Positions 1 to 6,501 of a DNA stretch of 11,819 bases are shown here, in pieces (within the stretch, counting starts at the first letter, position 1; each line of letters begins with the position of its first letter). This DNA comes from Ilumatobacteraceae bacterium (GTDB lineage Bacteria > Actinomycetota > Acidimicrobiia > Acidimicrobiales > Ilumatobacteraceae), in assembly GCA_016650435.1 (NCBI GenBank), contig JAENVT010000239.1:1-11819 (forward strand), written 5' to 3'. The notes below the pieces were generated by a model that did no database searches, had not been told where the DNA came from, and saw only the letters and a list, made by a program, of their open reading frames with translations. The position numbers and the translations under genes were made by a program.

Positions 1-912
1 GACCACACCGATCGGTACGAACGGGCACGCGAGTTCGTCGAGGTGGTACTGAAGTTGTGGGACGGATGGGAAGACGATGCCGTCATCGCCTCACCGATTA
101 CCGGCCAGTGGGCGGACGGCGACAAGCTGCATCCTCCGCAGCATCGAGGGAGTCACTACTCCGTCGCCGGGATACTGCCGATCCCACGCTCGCCGCAGGG
201 TTATCCCGTGCTGGCCCAGGCGGGATCGTCGCCAGAGGGCATCGACCTCGCGGGGCGGTTCGCGGATGTGGTGTTCACGCCGCAGTCATCGATCGTCGAT
301 GCCATCGCGTTTCGAGAGCGGTTGCGATCAGCAGCCGAGTTGCACGGGCGGGCAGCCGGCGACATTCGTACCCTGCCAGGTCTGTCGTACGTGCTCGGCA
401 GCACGGACGCCGAGGCGCGCGCCGCTTGGGACCAGCTCGAAGCAGCTTCCAGCGAACAGTTTCGACTGCTGAACCTGACCCAAATTGCCGGCATCTCGGA
501 AGCGGCCGCTGCCGAGGTCGATCCCGATGGACCGTTCCCATATCACCTCTTCGAAACTGCGACGGGCAAGACGTTTGCGGCAGCCGTCACCAAGGTTGCC
601 AGGGACGGCAACCTCACCTTCCGGCAGGTGGCGCACAAGTTCTCGACGCTTCCGGGCGGCCTGCACTTCACTGGCACTCCGCAAGGGTTGGCCGACCTGA
701 TCACGGAATGGTGGCGTGCGGATGCGGCTGACGGGTTCACACTGCAACCACTGCGCTTGCCGCTCGACCTAGAGATGTTCGTCGATCACGTCGTGCCGCT
801 CTTGCAGCACCGCGGTATCACGCGATCCGGTTACATCGACGGAACCCTCCGCGATCAACTCGATCTGCCGCGACCGCCCAACTCGTACACACAGCGCGCC
901 GCCTCGCATTGA
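1..912 (+). CDS. NtaA/SnaA/DszA-type FMN-dependent monooxygenase, 3' part (5' end outside window)
   Basis: The reading frame is open from base 1 and ends at TGA 910-912, giving 303 residues with no start in view. Family members are usually about 440-450 residues, so roughly the N-terminal third is missing. The visible part has the family pattern: an LWDGWEDDA stretch, a HRGSHYSVAGILPIPRSPQG block, then the PVLAQAGSS..G..LA.RFADVVFT segment, and a C-terminal block with LADLITEWWRADAADGF followed by VDHVVPLLQHRG and TLRDQLDLPRP. Proteins of this luciferase-like fold use reduced FMN, supplied by a partner reductase, to oxygenate chelators, organosulfur compounds or similar small molecules in the cytoplasm. 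The substrate cannot be read from the sequence. The gene converges on an aldo/keto reductase only 8 bases away. The family call is firm; the specific reaction is unknown. Confidence 0.9.
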   Translation, partial: DHTDRYERAREFVEVVLKLWDGWEDDAVIASPITGQWADGDKLHPPQHRGSHYSVAGILPIPRSPQGYPVLAQAGSSPEGIDLAGRFADVVFTPQSSIVDAIAFRERLRSAAELHGRAAGDIRTLPGLSYVLGSTDAEARAAWDQLEAASSEQFRLLNLTQIAGISEAAAAEVDPDGPFPYHLFETATGKTFAAAVTKVARDGNLTFRQVAHKFSTLPGGLHFTGTPQGLADLITEWWRADAADGFTLQPLRLPLDLEMFVDHVVPLLQHRGITRSGYIDGTLRDQLDLPRPPNSYTQRAASH

Positions 913-920
913 GCCGTGAT

Positions 921-1739
921 TCAGGCGCCGGCCAGGCGAGTGATCAACTGGCGGTGCTCGTCGTCGAGTGGCGTGGCGTCGCCGGCGGTGGCGTTGTCTG
1001 TTGCCCGGCTCGGCTTCGACGTGGCGGGGATCGACACGGTGGTCGCCGGGTGGCTCAGTCCCCACTGCAGTAACGCCTGTGCCCATGTGTGGATGCCGAA
1101 CGGCTCGAGCGGAGCAAGTTCGGCGGCGGACGGGGAGGTACGCATCAGATCGGCGGCAGCGAACGGGCGCATGATCAGTACACCAAGTCCGAGCTCGACC
1201 GCCAGTGGCAACAGGCGGTCCTCGACCTCCCGTTCCCGCGGGTTGTACGGGATCTGAATTGCATCGAGGCGACCGGTGACCATCGCCGACTCGAGCTCAT
1301 CGAAGCTCGCCGCCTTCCAATGTGTCGCGCCAACGAGTGTCACCTGACCCGAGTCGCGTAGCTCCTCAAGACGCCGCAGCCGCTCGGGCCAGCGCACCAT
1401 GTTGTGGATCTGCAACAGCTCGATGTGGCCGTCGTAGAACGACAGCGACGCTGCGATCTGACGCTCCGCTACTTCGTCGTCGTCGGTCCACACCTTTGTG
1501 GCGACGACCGCCCCCGAACGCCGATTCTCGAGCGCGGCCCCAAGCGTGCGTTCTGCCTTGCCGTACATCGGCGAAGAGTCGAACAACGTCGTCCCGGCGT
1601 CCAACGCTGCCGACACCACCTCACCGGCGAGCGCGAGATCGTCGGTGTCCAACGTTTTCGACGTGCCCATCCCGATGATCGGCACCATCGGCGCATCGGC
1701 ATGCTTCGGTGAGAGCGAACGTGTCTCCATGCGGCACAT
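921..1739 (-). CDS. Aldo/keto reductase
   Basis: This 272-residue protein has the (beta/alpha)8 aldo/keto reductase pattern. The catalytic tetrad is visible: Asp54 and Tyr59 in FDSSPMYG, Lys82 in VVATKVW, and His112 in LLQIHN. A C-terminal SIPATSKPSRATDN segment matches the NADPH-binding loop of the family. Such enzymes reduce aldehydes and ketones with NADPH; the substrate here is unknown. The start is uncertain. The first ATG (1737-1739) lacks a clear ribosome site, and the ATG three codons downstream (1728-1730) has only a weak GAGA about nine bases before it. It lies 95 bases downstream of the MarR gene on the same strand, so MarR may co-transcribe or regulate it. All tetrad residues are intact, so it should be active. 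The family call is secure and the role is open. Confidence 0.92.
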   Translation of the reverse strand: MCRMETRSLSPKHADAPMVPIIGMGTSKTLDTDDLALAGEVVSAALDAGTTLFDSSPMYGKAERTLGAALENRRSGAVVATKVWTDDDEVAERQIAASLSFYDGHIELLQIHNMVRWPERLRRLEELRDSGQVTLVGATHWKAASFDELESAMVTGRLDAIQIPYNPREREVEDRLLPLAVELGLGVLIMRPFAAADLMRTSPSAAELAPLEPFGIHTWAQALLQWGLSHPATTVSIPATSKPSRATDNATAGDATPLDDEHRQLITRLAGA

Positions 1740-1834
1740 TCTCGCACCGCGCTGCTCAACCCGCCCGATTCGTGAGGCTCGGTCAGATCTTGCCGACGTA
1801 GTCGCTACCGAGCGCGTTAATCAGCTCATTGGGC

Positions 1835-2350
1835 CTACCTTTCAGATGGGGCGTGGTCCCCGAGGGCGACAAGCAGGGTGCGCAGCAGCCCGGCGAGATC
1901 GTGCTGCTGACGAGCCGAGAGCGGGCTGAGGATTTCGCGTTCGGTCTCCAGGTGCGTGGTGGCCACTTCATCGACGGTGTCGAGACCGCGCTTGGTCAGA
2001 CGCACGATCACCTTTCGGCGATCGCTGCTCGTGGCCCGCTCGACCAGTCCACGCTGCTCGAGCCGGTCGATTCGATTCGTGACGGCACCCGTCGTGACCA
2101 TGGTGTCGCGCATCAGATCTCCGGCGGTGAGCTCGTACGGCTCACCCGACCGTCGCAACGTGGCCAACACGTCGTACATCCAGCTCTCCAAGCCGAATCG
2201 AGCGAAGTTCTCGGCAAGTCGTCGATCGACCAGCCGTGACAACCGCGAAACGCGTCCGATCACTTCGATCGGTGAGACATCGACGCCGGGACGGACCGCA
2301 TTCCACTGGCTGGTGATCTTGTCGACAGAGTCGCGCTGCTGGTGTCTCAC
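1835..2350 (-). CDS. MarR family transcriptional regulator
   Basis: This 171-residue protein has a MarR winged helix. A helical N-terminal dimerisation region (about residues 28-65) is followed by the helix-turn-helix at about 73-105 (ELTAGDLM through GAVTNRIDRLEQRGLVER), then the wing with the family's DRR motif (SSDRRKVIVRLTKRG, about 108-122), then a C-terminal dimerisation helix. MarR proteins are usually dimeric repressors released by small phenolic or other ligands, or by oxidation. I see no cysteine in the protein, which argues against thiol-based sensing. The start chosen is GTG at 2348-2350; upstream GGGA is too close to be an ideal ribosome site, so the start is uncertain. The gene is divergent from the EamA exporter and shares with it an inverted-repeat operator. 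This is the typical layout for a MarR repressor controlling itself and an adjacent exporter. Confidence 0.92.
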   Translation of the reverse strand: MRHQQRDSVDKITSQWNAVRPGVDVSPIEVIGRVSRLSRLVDRRLAENFARFGLESWMYDVLATLRRSGEPYELTAGDLMRDTMVTTGAVTNRIDRLEQRGLVERATSSDRRKVIVRLTKRGLDTVDEVATTHLETEREILSPLSARQQHDLAGLLRTLLVALGDHAPSER

Positions 2351-2374
2351 ATCCCAACACTACCCATCGACATA

Positions 2375-2405
2375 TTGACAGTCATTAGCTTAATGATAAG
2401 ATAAT
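2375..2405 (+). promoter_or_regulatory. Candidate promoter for the EamA exporter
   Basis: A perfect TTGACA -35 hexamer lies at 2375-2380. Candidate -10 elements follow: TAAGAT at 2397-2402 (16-base spacer) or GATAAT at 2400-2405 (19-base spacer). The region is markedly AT-rich compared with its surroundings. Either -10 would place the transcript start at about 2409-2412, downstream of the first ATG at 2404. Translation may therefore begin at GTG 2410 (leaderless) or ATG 2440 instead. This is inferred from the sequence alone. Confidence 0.55.
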
Positions 2406-2411
2406 GACTGT
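2378..2411. promoter_or_regulatory. Inverted-repeat operator, probably bound by the adjacent MarR protein
   Basis: The perfect 10-base arms ACAGTCATTA (2378-2387) and TAATGACTGT (2402-2411) are separated by 14 bases. A third TAATGA copy at 2391-2396 forms a tighter imperfect palindrome with the left arm (TCATTA, three bases, TAATGA; 2382-2396). The element begins within the -35 hexamer, spans the -10 of the exporter promoter, and lies 27 bases upstream of the MarR start. A bound dimer could block both divergent genes. AT-rich palindromes of this size are typical MarR sites. Assignment to this MarR protein is by position. Confidence 0.6.
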
Positions 2412-3795
2412 GAAGACTACCCGGAGCTCGAACGCTGCGATGGCGGGCATCACCGCCCTGGCCCCGATCGCCTGGGGTACGACCTATGTCACCGTCACGC
2501 AACTGTTGCCCGGCGGGCGCCCGCTCCTGCTCGCGACTATGCGCGTCGTGCCCGCCGGCATTGTGCTGCTGGTCGCCGGGACCATCGCGTCGCGGTGGAG
2601 GCCCAGAGGGGCCGATTGGTGGCGGACCGCGACTTTGGCAGTGTTCAACTTCGGCCTGTTCTTCCCGTTGCTGAGCGCCGCGGTCTATCGCCTGCCCGGC
2701 GGAGTCGCCGCGGCCGCCGGTGGCCTCCAGCCCCTCCTCGTGTGCACCCTCTCGTGGCCGCTGGCCGGACGCCGACCGAGGGCGAACGAGTTGGTCATCG
2801 GATGCGTGGCGGTTCTCGGCGTCGCCTTGGTTGCGATTCGCCCTGGCGCCAACCTCAACGTTGTCGGTCTGCTGGCGGCGGTGGCAGCCAATGTGTCGTT
2901 CGCCATCGGTGTCGTCCTGACCAAGAGATACCCGCCGCCGCCGAACCGAGTTGCTGCAACCGGCTGGCAACTGCTGATGGGTGGCGCGATCCTGCTGCCC
3001 CTAACAGCCATCATCGAGGGCGCGCCGCCGGCGCTCACCGGACGCAATCTCGCAGGGTTCGCCTACCTCAGCATGGTCGGCACTGCCCTGGCCTTCATCG
3101 TGTGGTTCAACGGCATCCGCCGCCTCCCGCCGGCCGCGCCGCCATTGCTCGGATTGGCCGCGCCGATCACCGGGGCGGTTCTCGGTTGGGTGATCCTTGG
3201 CCAGTCGCTCGCACCCCTACAGCTCACCGGGTTCGCGATCACGATCGGAGCAATCGCCAACGGCGTCACGCTGCGCTCAGCGGAGGTTCTCGATCGACGT
3301 CACATCGAGGCCGGTCGCGTCGAGAAGGGGCAACGGGTCGGAGAGGTCGTTGAGCACGAGATCTGCGCCGATGTTGTCGAGCTCCTCGACGCTGCACGTC
3401 CCGGTCGCGACCAGAGCACAGCGCACACCGTTGGCGCGGGCACACGCAAGATCGCGCGGAGTATCGCCGACCACCCAAACGTCAGCCGGCATGAAGTCGG
3501 CGCCTGCAGCCGCAACGCGGGCGAGGGCCAGTCGCACGAGCTCGGCACGTTCGACGTGATCGGTTCCGTAGCCACCGAGCTCGAGTCGGAGATGATGACC
3601 GACGCCGGCGGCGGCAATCTTCGCCGCCGCGGGCTCTCGAAGGTTCCCGGTAACAACTGTCTGGATCGCGCTCCTGTTGTCGAGCTCGGCAAGCACCGCG
3701 GCAACACCCGGCAGGACCATGACCGCGGTGTGCAGGTCGGCGGCGATTTCCTCGTAGGCGATCACCAATGCCTCCAGGACCAGCGGAACGAGTAG
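2404..3795 (+). CDS. EamA/DMT-family transporter with an anomalous antisense C-terminal extension
   Basis: Residues 1 to about 291 are a typical drug/metabolite-transporter exporter. There are two EamA domains (about 15-150 and 160-288) with ten predicted membrane helices, an opening APIAWGTTYVTVTQLLPGG, and a second-repeat start at ANVSFAIGVVLTKRY. Relatives export amino acids, drugs or metabolites across the inner membrane. Family length is about 290-300, yet this frame continues to a stop at 3793-3795, giving 463 residues. The extra 170 or so residues are hydrophilic, unlike any EamA extension I know, and read exactly opposite the HAD phosphatase gene in register. The extension is probably not functional, arising from loss of the native stop or a sequence error near 3277-3300. 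The start is ambiguous between ATG 2404, GTG 2410 and ATG 2440, because the promoter appears to overlap the first. The gene is divergent from MarR and probably repressed by it. Confidence 0.82.
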   Translation: MTVKTTRSSNAAMAGITALAPIAWGTTYVTVTQLLPGGRPLLLATMRVVPAGIVLLVAGTIASRWRPRGADWWRTATLAVFNFGLFFPLLSAAVYRLPGGVAAAAGGLQPLLVCTLSWPLAGRRPRANELVIGCVAVLGVALVAIRPGANLNVVGLLAAVAANVSFAIGVVLTKRYPPPPNRVAATGWQLLMGGAILLPLTAIIEGAPPALTGRNLAGFAYLSMVGTALAFIVWFNGIRRLPPAAPPLLGLAAPITGAVLGWVILGQSLAPLQLTGFAITIGAIANGVTLRSAEVLDRRHIEAGRVEKGQRVGEVVEHEICADVVELLDAARPGRDQSTAHTVGAGTRKIARSIADHPNVSRHEVGACSRNAGEGQSHELGTFDVIGSVATELESEMMTDAGGGNLRRRGLSKVPGNNCLDRAPVVELGKHRGNTRQDHDRGVQVGGDFLVGDHQCLQDQRNE

Positions 3796-3993
3796 AGGAT
3801 CGGTCAATCCTGCGCTCTCGAGGATGCGGGCGGCAATGTCTGGATCGGTGCGGCCACCGAAGTCCAACCGCTCGGGCGTCCAGACGACGCCCGTGACGCG
3901 CTCCACCGCTTGGACGAACGCCCGCACACCAATTCCAGGAGTGCGCAGCAGCGTGCCATCGATGTCCCACAGCATCACCGTCGTTCGAGCCAC
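3277..3993 (-). CDS. HAD-superfamily hydrolase, phosphoglycolate-phosphatase-like
   Basis: With a GTG start at 3991-3993 the protein has 238 residues. Motif I is WDIDGTLL (nucleophile Asp10, acid/base Asp12), motif II is the Thr115 of VVTGN, the motif III Lys is about Lys125 (AAAKIAAAG), and motif IV is VVGDTPRD (Asp177, Asp181). The residues between motifs I and II form a helical cap like that of Gph-type phosphatases. The enzyme should remove phosphate from a small phosphorylated metabolite in the cytoplasm; the substrate is not evident. The open frame extends upstream to a TTG at 4050, but the GTG is preferred because TATGGT lies exactly six bases before it and the extra residues are not family-like. 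The C-terminal end overlaps, antisense, the run-on of the EamA frame. The gene is divergent from the nitroreductase, with a 74-base gap. Confidence 0.88.
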   Translation of the reverse strand: MARTTVMLWDIDGTLLRTPGIGVRAFVQAVERVTGVVWTPERLDFGGRTDPDIAARILESAGLTDPLLVPLVLEALVIAYEEIAADLHTAVMVLPGVAAVLAELDNRSAIQTVVTGNLREPAAAKIAAAGVGHHLRLELGGYGTDHVERAELVRLALARVAAAGADFMPADVWVVGDTPRDLACARANGVRCALVATGTCSVEELDNIGADLVLNDLSDPLPLLDATGLDVTSIENLR

Positions 3994-3999
3994 AACAGA

Positions 4000-4005
4000 A
4001 CCATA
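4000..4005 (-). promoter_or_regulatory. Candidate -10 element for a leaderless HAD transcript
   Basis: On the minus strand TATGGT lies six bases before the GTG start at 3993. This is the spacing expected if transcription begins at the start codon itself. No convincing -35 hexamer is seen. The LAL regulator gene in this window has the same layout. Confidence 0.35.
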
Positions 4006-4055
4006 GAGATTGCGGAATGCACCAGCCCGCTCGACGGTTGCAGTCGACAAGTCGC

Positions 4056-4062
4056 AAGGAGG
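4056..4062 (+). promoter_or_regulatory. Strong ribosome binding site that fixes the nitroreductase start
   Basis: AAGGAGG ends five bases before ATG 4068-4070. This decides the start against an in-frame upstream ATG at 4017, whose extra 17 residues are not family-like. Confidence 0.85.
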
Positions 4063-4067
4063 ACACC

Positions 4068-4685
4068 ATGGCCACTCCCGTTCGTTTCTGGGTCGACCCG
4101 ATCTGTCCGTGGTGCTGGACCACGTCGCAATGGATTCGTCGCATCGCCGATGAGAAGGATCTCGAGATCACGTGGGAGCCGATCAGCCTGCTCGTGAAGA
4201 ACGAAGTGAAGGCGGACAACTCGTCCTACGAACGCGTTGCCTGGACTCACGGTCTGTTGCGAGTCATGGAGTCGGTGCGCGCTGCCGGCCACGAGGCGAG
4301 GCTTGGCGACCTGTACACCGAGTACGGGCGGCGCATTCACCACGATGGCGAACGCAACTGGGACGCCGCTCTGGCGCTCAAGTCGGTTGGCCTCGACGAA
4401 TCGCACGCGTCTGCTGCAACCGACGAGGCATGGGACATCCCGTTGCTGCAGCGGATGAACGAGGGTCTTGTCCTAGTCGGCGACGACGTGGGCACCCCGA
4501 TCATCGCGTTCCACCGGCCGGATGGCCGTGAAGTGGCCGCGTTCGGGCCAGTCATCACCAAGGCTCCGGCCCGCGAGGACGCTTTGGCGATGTGGGACGC
4601 CTTCGTCTTTCTGACGTCGCTTGACGAGTTCTGGGAACTGAAGCGCACCCGCAACGCTCGGCCGGAGCCCGGCGACACCCCGTGA
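4068..4685 (+). CDS. DsbA-fold mycothiol-dependent nitroreductase, Rv2466c family
   Basis: This 205-residue protein resembles Mycobacterium tuberculosis Rv2466c along its length. It has a VDPICPWCWTTSQWI active site (Cys13-Pro-Trp-Cys16) at the end of the first strand, a helical insert, the cis-proline motif GDDVGTP (Thr143-Pro144), FGPVITKAP, and a C-terminal FWELKRTR signature. Members are cytoplasmic thioredoxin-fold oxidoreductases that take electrons from mycothiol; Rv2466c reduces nitro-aromatic prodrugs and protects against oxidative stress. The likely job here is thiol-linked reduction of oxidants or xenobiotics. The start is set by AAGGAGG. It sits between a HAD phosphatase (divergent) and the two-pump operon, whose first pump starts 70 bases downstream on the same strand. 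Co-transcription with the pumps is possible, though the candidate operator in that gap suggests a separate promoter. Both cysteines are present, so it should be active. Confidence 0.9.
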   Translation: MATPVRFWVDPICPWCWTTSQWIRRIADEKDLEITWEPISLLVKNEVKADNSSYERVAWTHGLLRVMESVRAAGHEARLGDLYTEYGRRIHHDGERNWDAALALKSVGLDESHASAATDEAWDIPLLQRMNEGLVLVGDDVGTPIIAFHRPDGREVAAFGPVITKAPAREDALAMWDAFVFLTSLDEFWELKRTRNARPEPGDTP

Positions 4686-4722
4686 CCTGCCTTAGGGACC
4701 TGATTGCGAGCTATCGGATCTT

Positions 4723-4732
4723 ACGTTAACGT
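4723..4732. promoter_or_regulatory. Perfect palindrome upstream of the efflux operon, candidate MerR operator
   Basis: ACGTTAACGT is a perfect 10-base palindrome located 23 bases before the ATG of the first DHA2 pump. TTGCGA (4704-4709) and TAACGT (4727-4732), 17 bases apart, could be weak -35 and -10 hexamers, which would put the palindrome over the -10. The operon's own MerR regulator is the obvious binding candidate by position. The promoter assignment is weak; the palindrome is certain. Confidence 0.5.
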
Positions 4733-4744
4733 CTGATTCCCAAC

Positions 4745-4750
4745 GGAGGG
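4745..4750 (+). promoter_or_regulatory. Ribosome binding site of the first DHA2 pump
   Basis: GGAGGG ends five bases before ATG 4756-4758. This is near-ideal spacing and supports the chosen start. Confidence 0.75.
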
Positions 4751-4755
4751 AAGCG

Positions 4756-6501
4756 ATGACGACGCCAGATTCGATCGATACCAACGACCGGTACAAGTGG
4801 ACGGCACTGTCCAACACCACGCTGGGGATGTTCATGGCGGCACTCGACTCGTCGATCGTGCTGATCTCCCTGCCTGCAATCTTCCGTGGCATCAACCTCG
4901 ATCCGCTGCAGCCCAGCAACATCAGCTACCTGCTGTGGATGTTGATGGGCTACCTGGTCGTGACGGCGGTGCTGGTCGTGTCGTTCGGGCGCCTCGGCGA
5001 CATGTTCGGCCGGGTGCGGATGTACAACGCGGGATTCCTGGTCTTCACGCTCGCATCCATCGCGCTGTCGCTGACGCCCGGCCACGGAGGCAGCGCGGCG
5101 ATGTGGCTCATCGGTTGGCGGGTCGTGCAAGGTGTCGGTGGCGCATTGCTGATGGCCAACTCCACCGCCATTCTCACCGATGCGTTCAAAGTCGACGAAC
5201 GCGGCATGGCGATGGGCATCAACATGGTCGCCGCCATCGCCGGTTCGTTCATCGGTCTGATCGTAGGCGGCTTGCTCGCCGAGGTGCACTGGCGACTGGT
5301 GTTCTGGGTCAACGTGCCGTTCGGGATCTTCGGTACTGCGTGGGCGTACCTCAAGCTGCGCGAGACGGGCGTGCGTCGCCGGGCCAAGCTCGACATCGCC
5401 GGCAATCTCACATTCGCGGCCGGAATGGTGTCGATCCTCATCGGCATCACCTACGGCCTGCAGCCACATGGCGGTCACGACATGGGTTGGACGGGTCCAT
5501 GGGTACTGACCGAACTGATCGCCGGAGTCGTGCTGTTGGTCGCGTTCTGGCTGATCGAGAACAACGTCGACGAGCCGATGTTCAACCTCAAGCTGTTCCA
5601 CATCCGCGCCTTCAGCGCCGGCAACCTGGCCAGCCTGTTGATGTCGATCGGCCGCGGCGGGCTGCAGTTCATGCTGATCATCTGGCTGCAAGGCATCTGG
5701 CTGCCACTGCATGGCTACAACTTCGCGGACACGCCGCTGTGGGCCGGCATCTTCATGCTGCCCTTGACCGCGGGCTTCCTTATCGCCGGCCCTGCGGCGG
5801 GTTGGTTGTCGGATCGGTACGGAGCCCGGCCGTTCGCGACGGGTGGCGTGTTGCTGTCGGCGACCAGTTTCGGGCTGCTCATGTTGCTACCGGCCGATTT
5901 CTCATTTCCAGTTTTCGCAGTGCTGCTGCTGATGAACGGTTTGGGCGTGGGAATGTTCGCCGCCCCCAACACGACGGGCATCATGAACAGCGTTCCCAAC
6001 AGCCAGCGCGGTGTCGCCTCCGGCATGCGCGCAACATTCCAGAACACCGGGATGGTGCTGTCGATCGGTCTGTTCTTTTCGTTGATGGTCGTCGGCTTGT
6101 CGTCCACCTTGCCGACCTCGATGTCATCGGGCTTGATTGCCAACGGGGTTCCGGCGGCCACTGCTCAGCAGATTGCCGATGCTCCGCCGGTGGGCAGCCT
6201 CTTTGCAGCGTTCCTTGGATACAACCCGATGGAAAAGCTGGTGCCCGCCGACACGCTCGCCAAGCTGACACCGCAACAGTCAGCAACCATCACGGGCAAG
6301 CAGTTCTTTCCGAAGCTGATCTCGGGACCGTTCATCGACGGGCTCCGCATCGCGTTCACCGCATCGTTGATCATGTGCCTGATCGCCGCGGTCGCGTCGT
6401 GGATGCGCGGCAAGAAGTACGTGCACGACGACGGAGACGATCCGCGTGACGATGCCACATCCGATGCCGAAGCAATCCCGGAGGAATGGGTGCCGGCATG
6501 A
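4756..6501 (+). CDS. DHA2-family (14-helix) MFS drug/proton antiporter, first pump
   Basis: This 581-residue membrane protein of the EmrB/QacA group has helix 1 with the conserved acidic residue (ALDSSIVLISLP, Asp31) and motif A in the loop after helix 2 (LGDMFGRVR, residues 80-88). The antiporter motif C is AGSFIGLIVGG (162-172), followed by HWRLVFWVNVPFG. A long polar segment between the last two helices (about residues 455-530) is usual in this branch, and the cytoplasmic tail is acidic. Such proteins expel hydrophobic or cationic drugs in exchange for protons; the substrate is not readable. A good ribosome site precedes the ATG. The stop codon overlaps the MerR start (ATGA, 6498-6501), implying co-translation. 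Expression is probably controlled by that MerR protein through the palindrome upstream. Confidence 0.93.
   Translation: MTTPDSIDTNDRYKWTALSNTTLGMFMAALDSSIVLISLPAIFRGINLDPLQPSNISYLLWMLMGYLVVTAVLVVSFGRLGDMFGRVRMYNAGFLVFTLASIALSLTPGHGGSAAMWLIGWRVVQGVGGALLMANSTAILTDAFKVDERGMAMGINMVAAIAGSFIGLIVGGLLAEVHWRLVFWVNVPFGIFGTAWAYLKLRETGVRRRAKLDIAGNLTFAAGMVSILIGITYGLQPHGGHDMGWTGPWVLTELIAGVVLLVAFWLIENNVDEPMFNLKLFHIRAFSAGNLASLLMSIGRGGLQFMLIIWLQGIWLPLHGYNFADTPLWAGIFMLPLTAGFLIAGPAAGWLSDRYGARPFATGGVLLSATSFGLLMLLPADFSFPVFAVLLLMNGLGVGMFAAPNTTGIMNSVPNSQRGVASGMRATFQNTGMVLSIGLFFSLMVVGLSSTLPTSMSSGLIANGVPAATAQQIADAPPVGSLFAAFLGYNPMEKLVPADTLAKLTPQQSATITGKQFFPKLISGPFIDGLRIAFTASLIMCLIAAVASWMRGKKYVHDDGDDPRDDATSDAEAIPEEWVPA

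Noticed and set aside
1783..1830. Minus-strand stretch reading NELINALGSDYVGKI before a stop, just after the MarR gene, looks protein-like
   Set aside because: Upstream in that frame it runs into out-of-frame MarR sequence with no start. At about 15 residues it is too short to call a gene relic without a database search.
1829..2378. Plus-strand open frames across the MarR gene
   Set aside because: These are antisense shadows of a MarR gene with intact HTH and DRR wing.
3994..4050. Longer HAD start at TTG 4050
   Set aside because: It is a rare start codon with no ribosome site, and the extra 19 residues are not family-like. GTG 3993 fits the HAD N-terminus.
4017..4067. Longer nitroreductase start at ATG 4017
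   Set aside because: The AAGGAGG at 4056-4062 points to ATG 4068, and the extra residues do not resemble the family.
4726..5712. Long open frame (328 codons) on the minus strand opposite the first DHA2 pump
   Set aside because: Its translation is rich in His, Gln, Arg and Asp with no domain pattern. It mirrors codons of a clearly real transporter gene, as is common in GC-rich DNA.
4797..6449. Second plus-strand frame (550 codons) within the first pump
   Set aside because: It is Arg- and His-rich with no membrane segments. It is a shifted frame of the transporter.
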